Assembly: GCA_903866825.1 (NCBI GenBank)
Contig: CAIPPE010000231.1
Coordinates: forward strand, 1-35,823
Direction of reading: 5' to 3'
Length of the DNA stretch: 35,823 nucleotides
Origin: an uncultured Methylococcaceae bacterium
Lineage (GTDB): Bacteria; Pseudomonadota; Gammaproteobacteria; Methylococcales; Methylomonadaceae
Shown here: positions 35,608 to 35,823 of the stretch, one piece after another
How the letters are laid out: each line of letters opens with the position of its first letter
Position numbering within the stretch: the first letter of the stretch is position 1
Position numbers and translations under genes: made by a program
The notes under the pieces: generated by a model
Told to the model about the DNA's origin: nothing
Databases searched by the model: none
The model's input: the letters and a program-made list of their open reading frames with translations, nothing else

Positions 35608-35610
35608 TAT

Positions 35611-35823
35611 ATGAGTTTAGAAATTGTTCAGGTAGAGTCAATATATCGTTTAAATGAAGTTTGTGTATTTTGTAAGGTTAAAGAGGAATTTGGTGGTTTT
35701 TCAAATATGTCAAATGAGTTTCCGGTTCGAGTTAATGGTCATTTAATCGCTAATACAGAAGCTTTGTATCAGTCTTGTCGATTCCCTTATCATCCTGAAA
35801 TTCAGAATGAAATCCTTTTTCAA
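35611..35823 (+). CDS. NADAR-family protein, N-terminal part (cut by window end)
   Basis: Seventy-one residues are visible and the frame remains open at the end. The sequence EFGGFSNMSNEFPVRVNG followed by NTEALYQSCRFP and HPEIQNEI matches the start of the NADAR (NAD and ADP-ribose, YbiA-like) superfamily, in which FGGFSN, the EALYQ glutamate and the RFP segment line the nucleotide pocket. Known members are N-glycosidases: YbiA-like proteins act on riboflavin-pathway intermediates, and others remove ADP-ribose from guanine in DNA next to DarT-like toxins. Which applies here depends on the unseen C-terminus and next gene. An unusual hairpin sits directly before the start. Confidence 0.85.
   Translation, partial: MSLEIVQVESIYRLNEVCVFCKVKEEFGGFSNMSNEFPVRVNGHLIANTEALYQSCRFPYHPEIQNEILFQ

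Overview
The window is a piece of a gammaproteobacterial chromosome with moderately low GC. The clearest lineage signals are gene orders: sdhCDAB-sdhE; nadB divergent from rpoE-rseA-mucD; prmB-aroC; and exbB-exbD-lpxK-trm112-kdsB. The last of these is the Pseudomonas-like arrangement. The aerobic Sdh, the lipid A/Kdo genes and the envelope-stress operon all point to an aerobic Gram-negative. A methanotroph-like (Methylococcales) origin would fit the overall flavour, but that is an inference and no diagnostic methanotrophy gene is present.

Layout. Bases 1-1009 hold no intact gene. They contain the tail of a decayed Rpn-type (PD-(D/E)XK) nuclease and a cluster of degenerate 21-bp repeats that stays in phase at both ends of its first half and then inverts. 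From 1.0 to 5.5 kb there is a small ORF, a secreted PepSY-like protein and the complete succinate dehydrogenase operon with its flavinylation factor. From 5.7 to 9.5 kb there is a DedA membrane protein, then a minus-strand nadB-methyltransferase-cpdA group. From 9.6 to 12.4 kb lies the sigma-E regulon core (rpoE, rseA, mucD) with a plausible self-activated promoter and a terminator. From 12.4 to 24.1 kb is housekeeping metabolism: prmB, aroC, an MFS transporter, the ExbBD/LpxK/Trm112/KdsB envelope operon, alaC-hom-thrC and an L,D-transpeptidase.

From 24 kb onward the content becomes more accessory. There is an inverted-repeat-bounded spacer, a membrane-anchored SGNH hydrolase, a heavily decayed ISNCY-type transposase and a nucleoside deaminase. 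Next comes the three-gene AmmeMemoRadiSam set (AMMECR1, Memo, radical SAM), a system whose biochemical role is unresolved. It is followed by a single protein that joins TssB-like and TssC-like contractile-sheath domains without other type VI secretion genes nearby. A 57-residue two-helix membrane protein (30981-31154, minus strand) faces the sheath gene across a bidirectional terminator. Then come a lytic-transglycosylase-like lipoprotein, an FKBP isomerase, rlmKL, acylphosphatase, and the start of a NADAR-family gene whose ribosome-binding site lies inside a 67-nt hairpin.

The items I consider most worth follow-up are the phase-locked inverted 21-bp repeats, the lone TssB-TssC fusion, the AmmeMemoRadiSam locus and the hairpin before the NADAR gene. 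All family assignments come from reading motifs; no database search was run.
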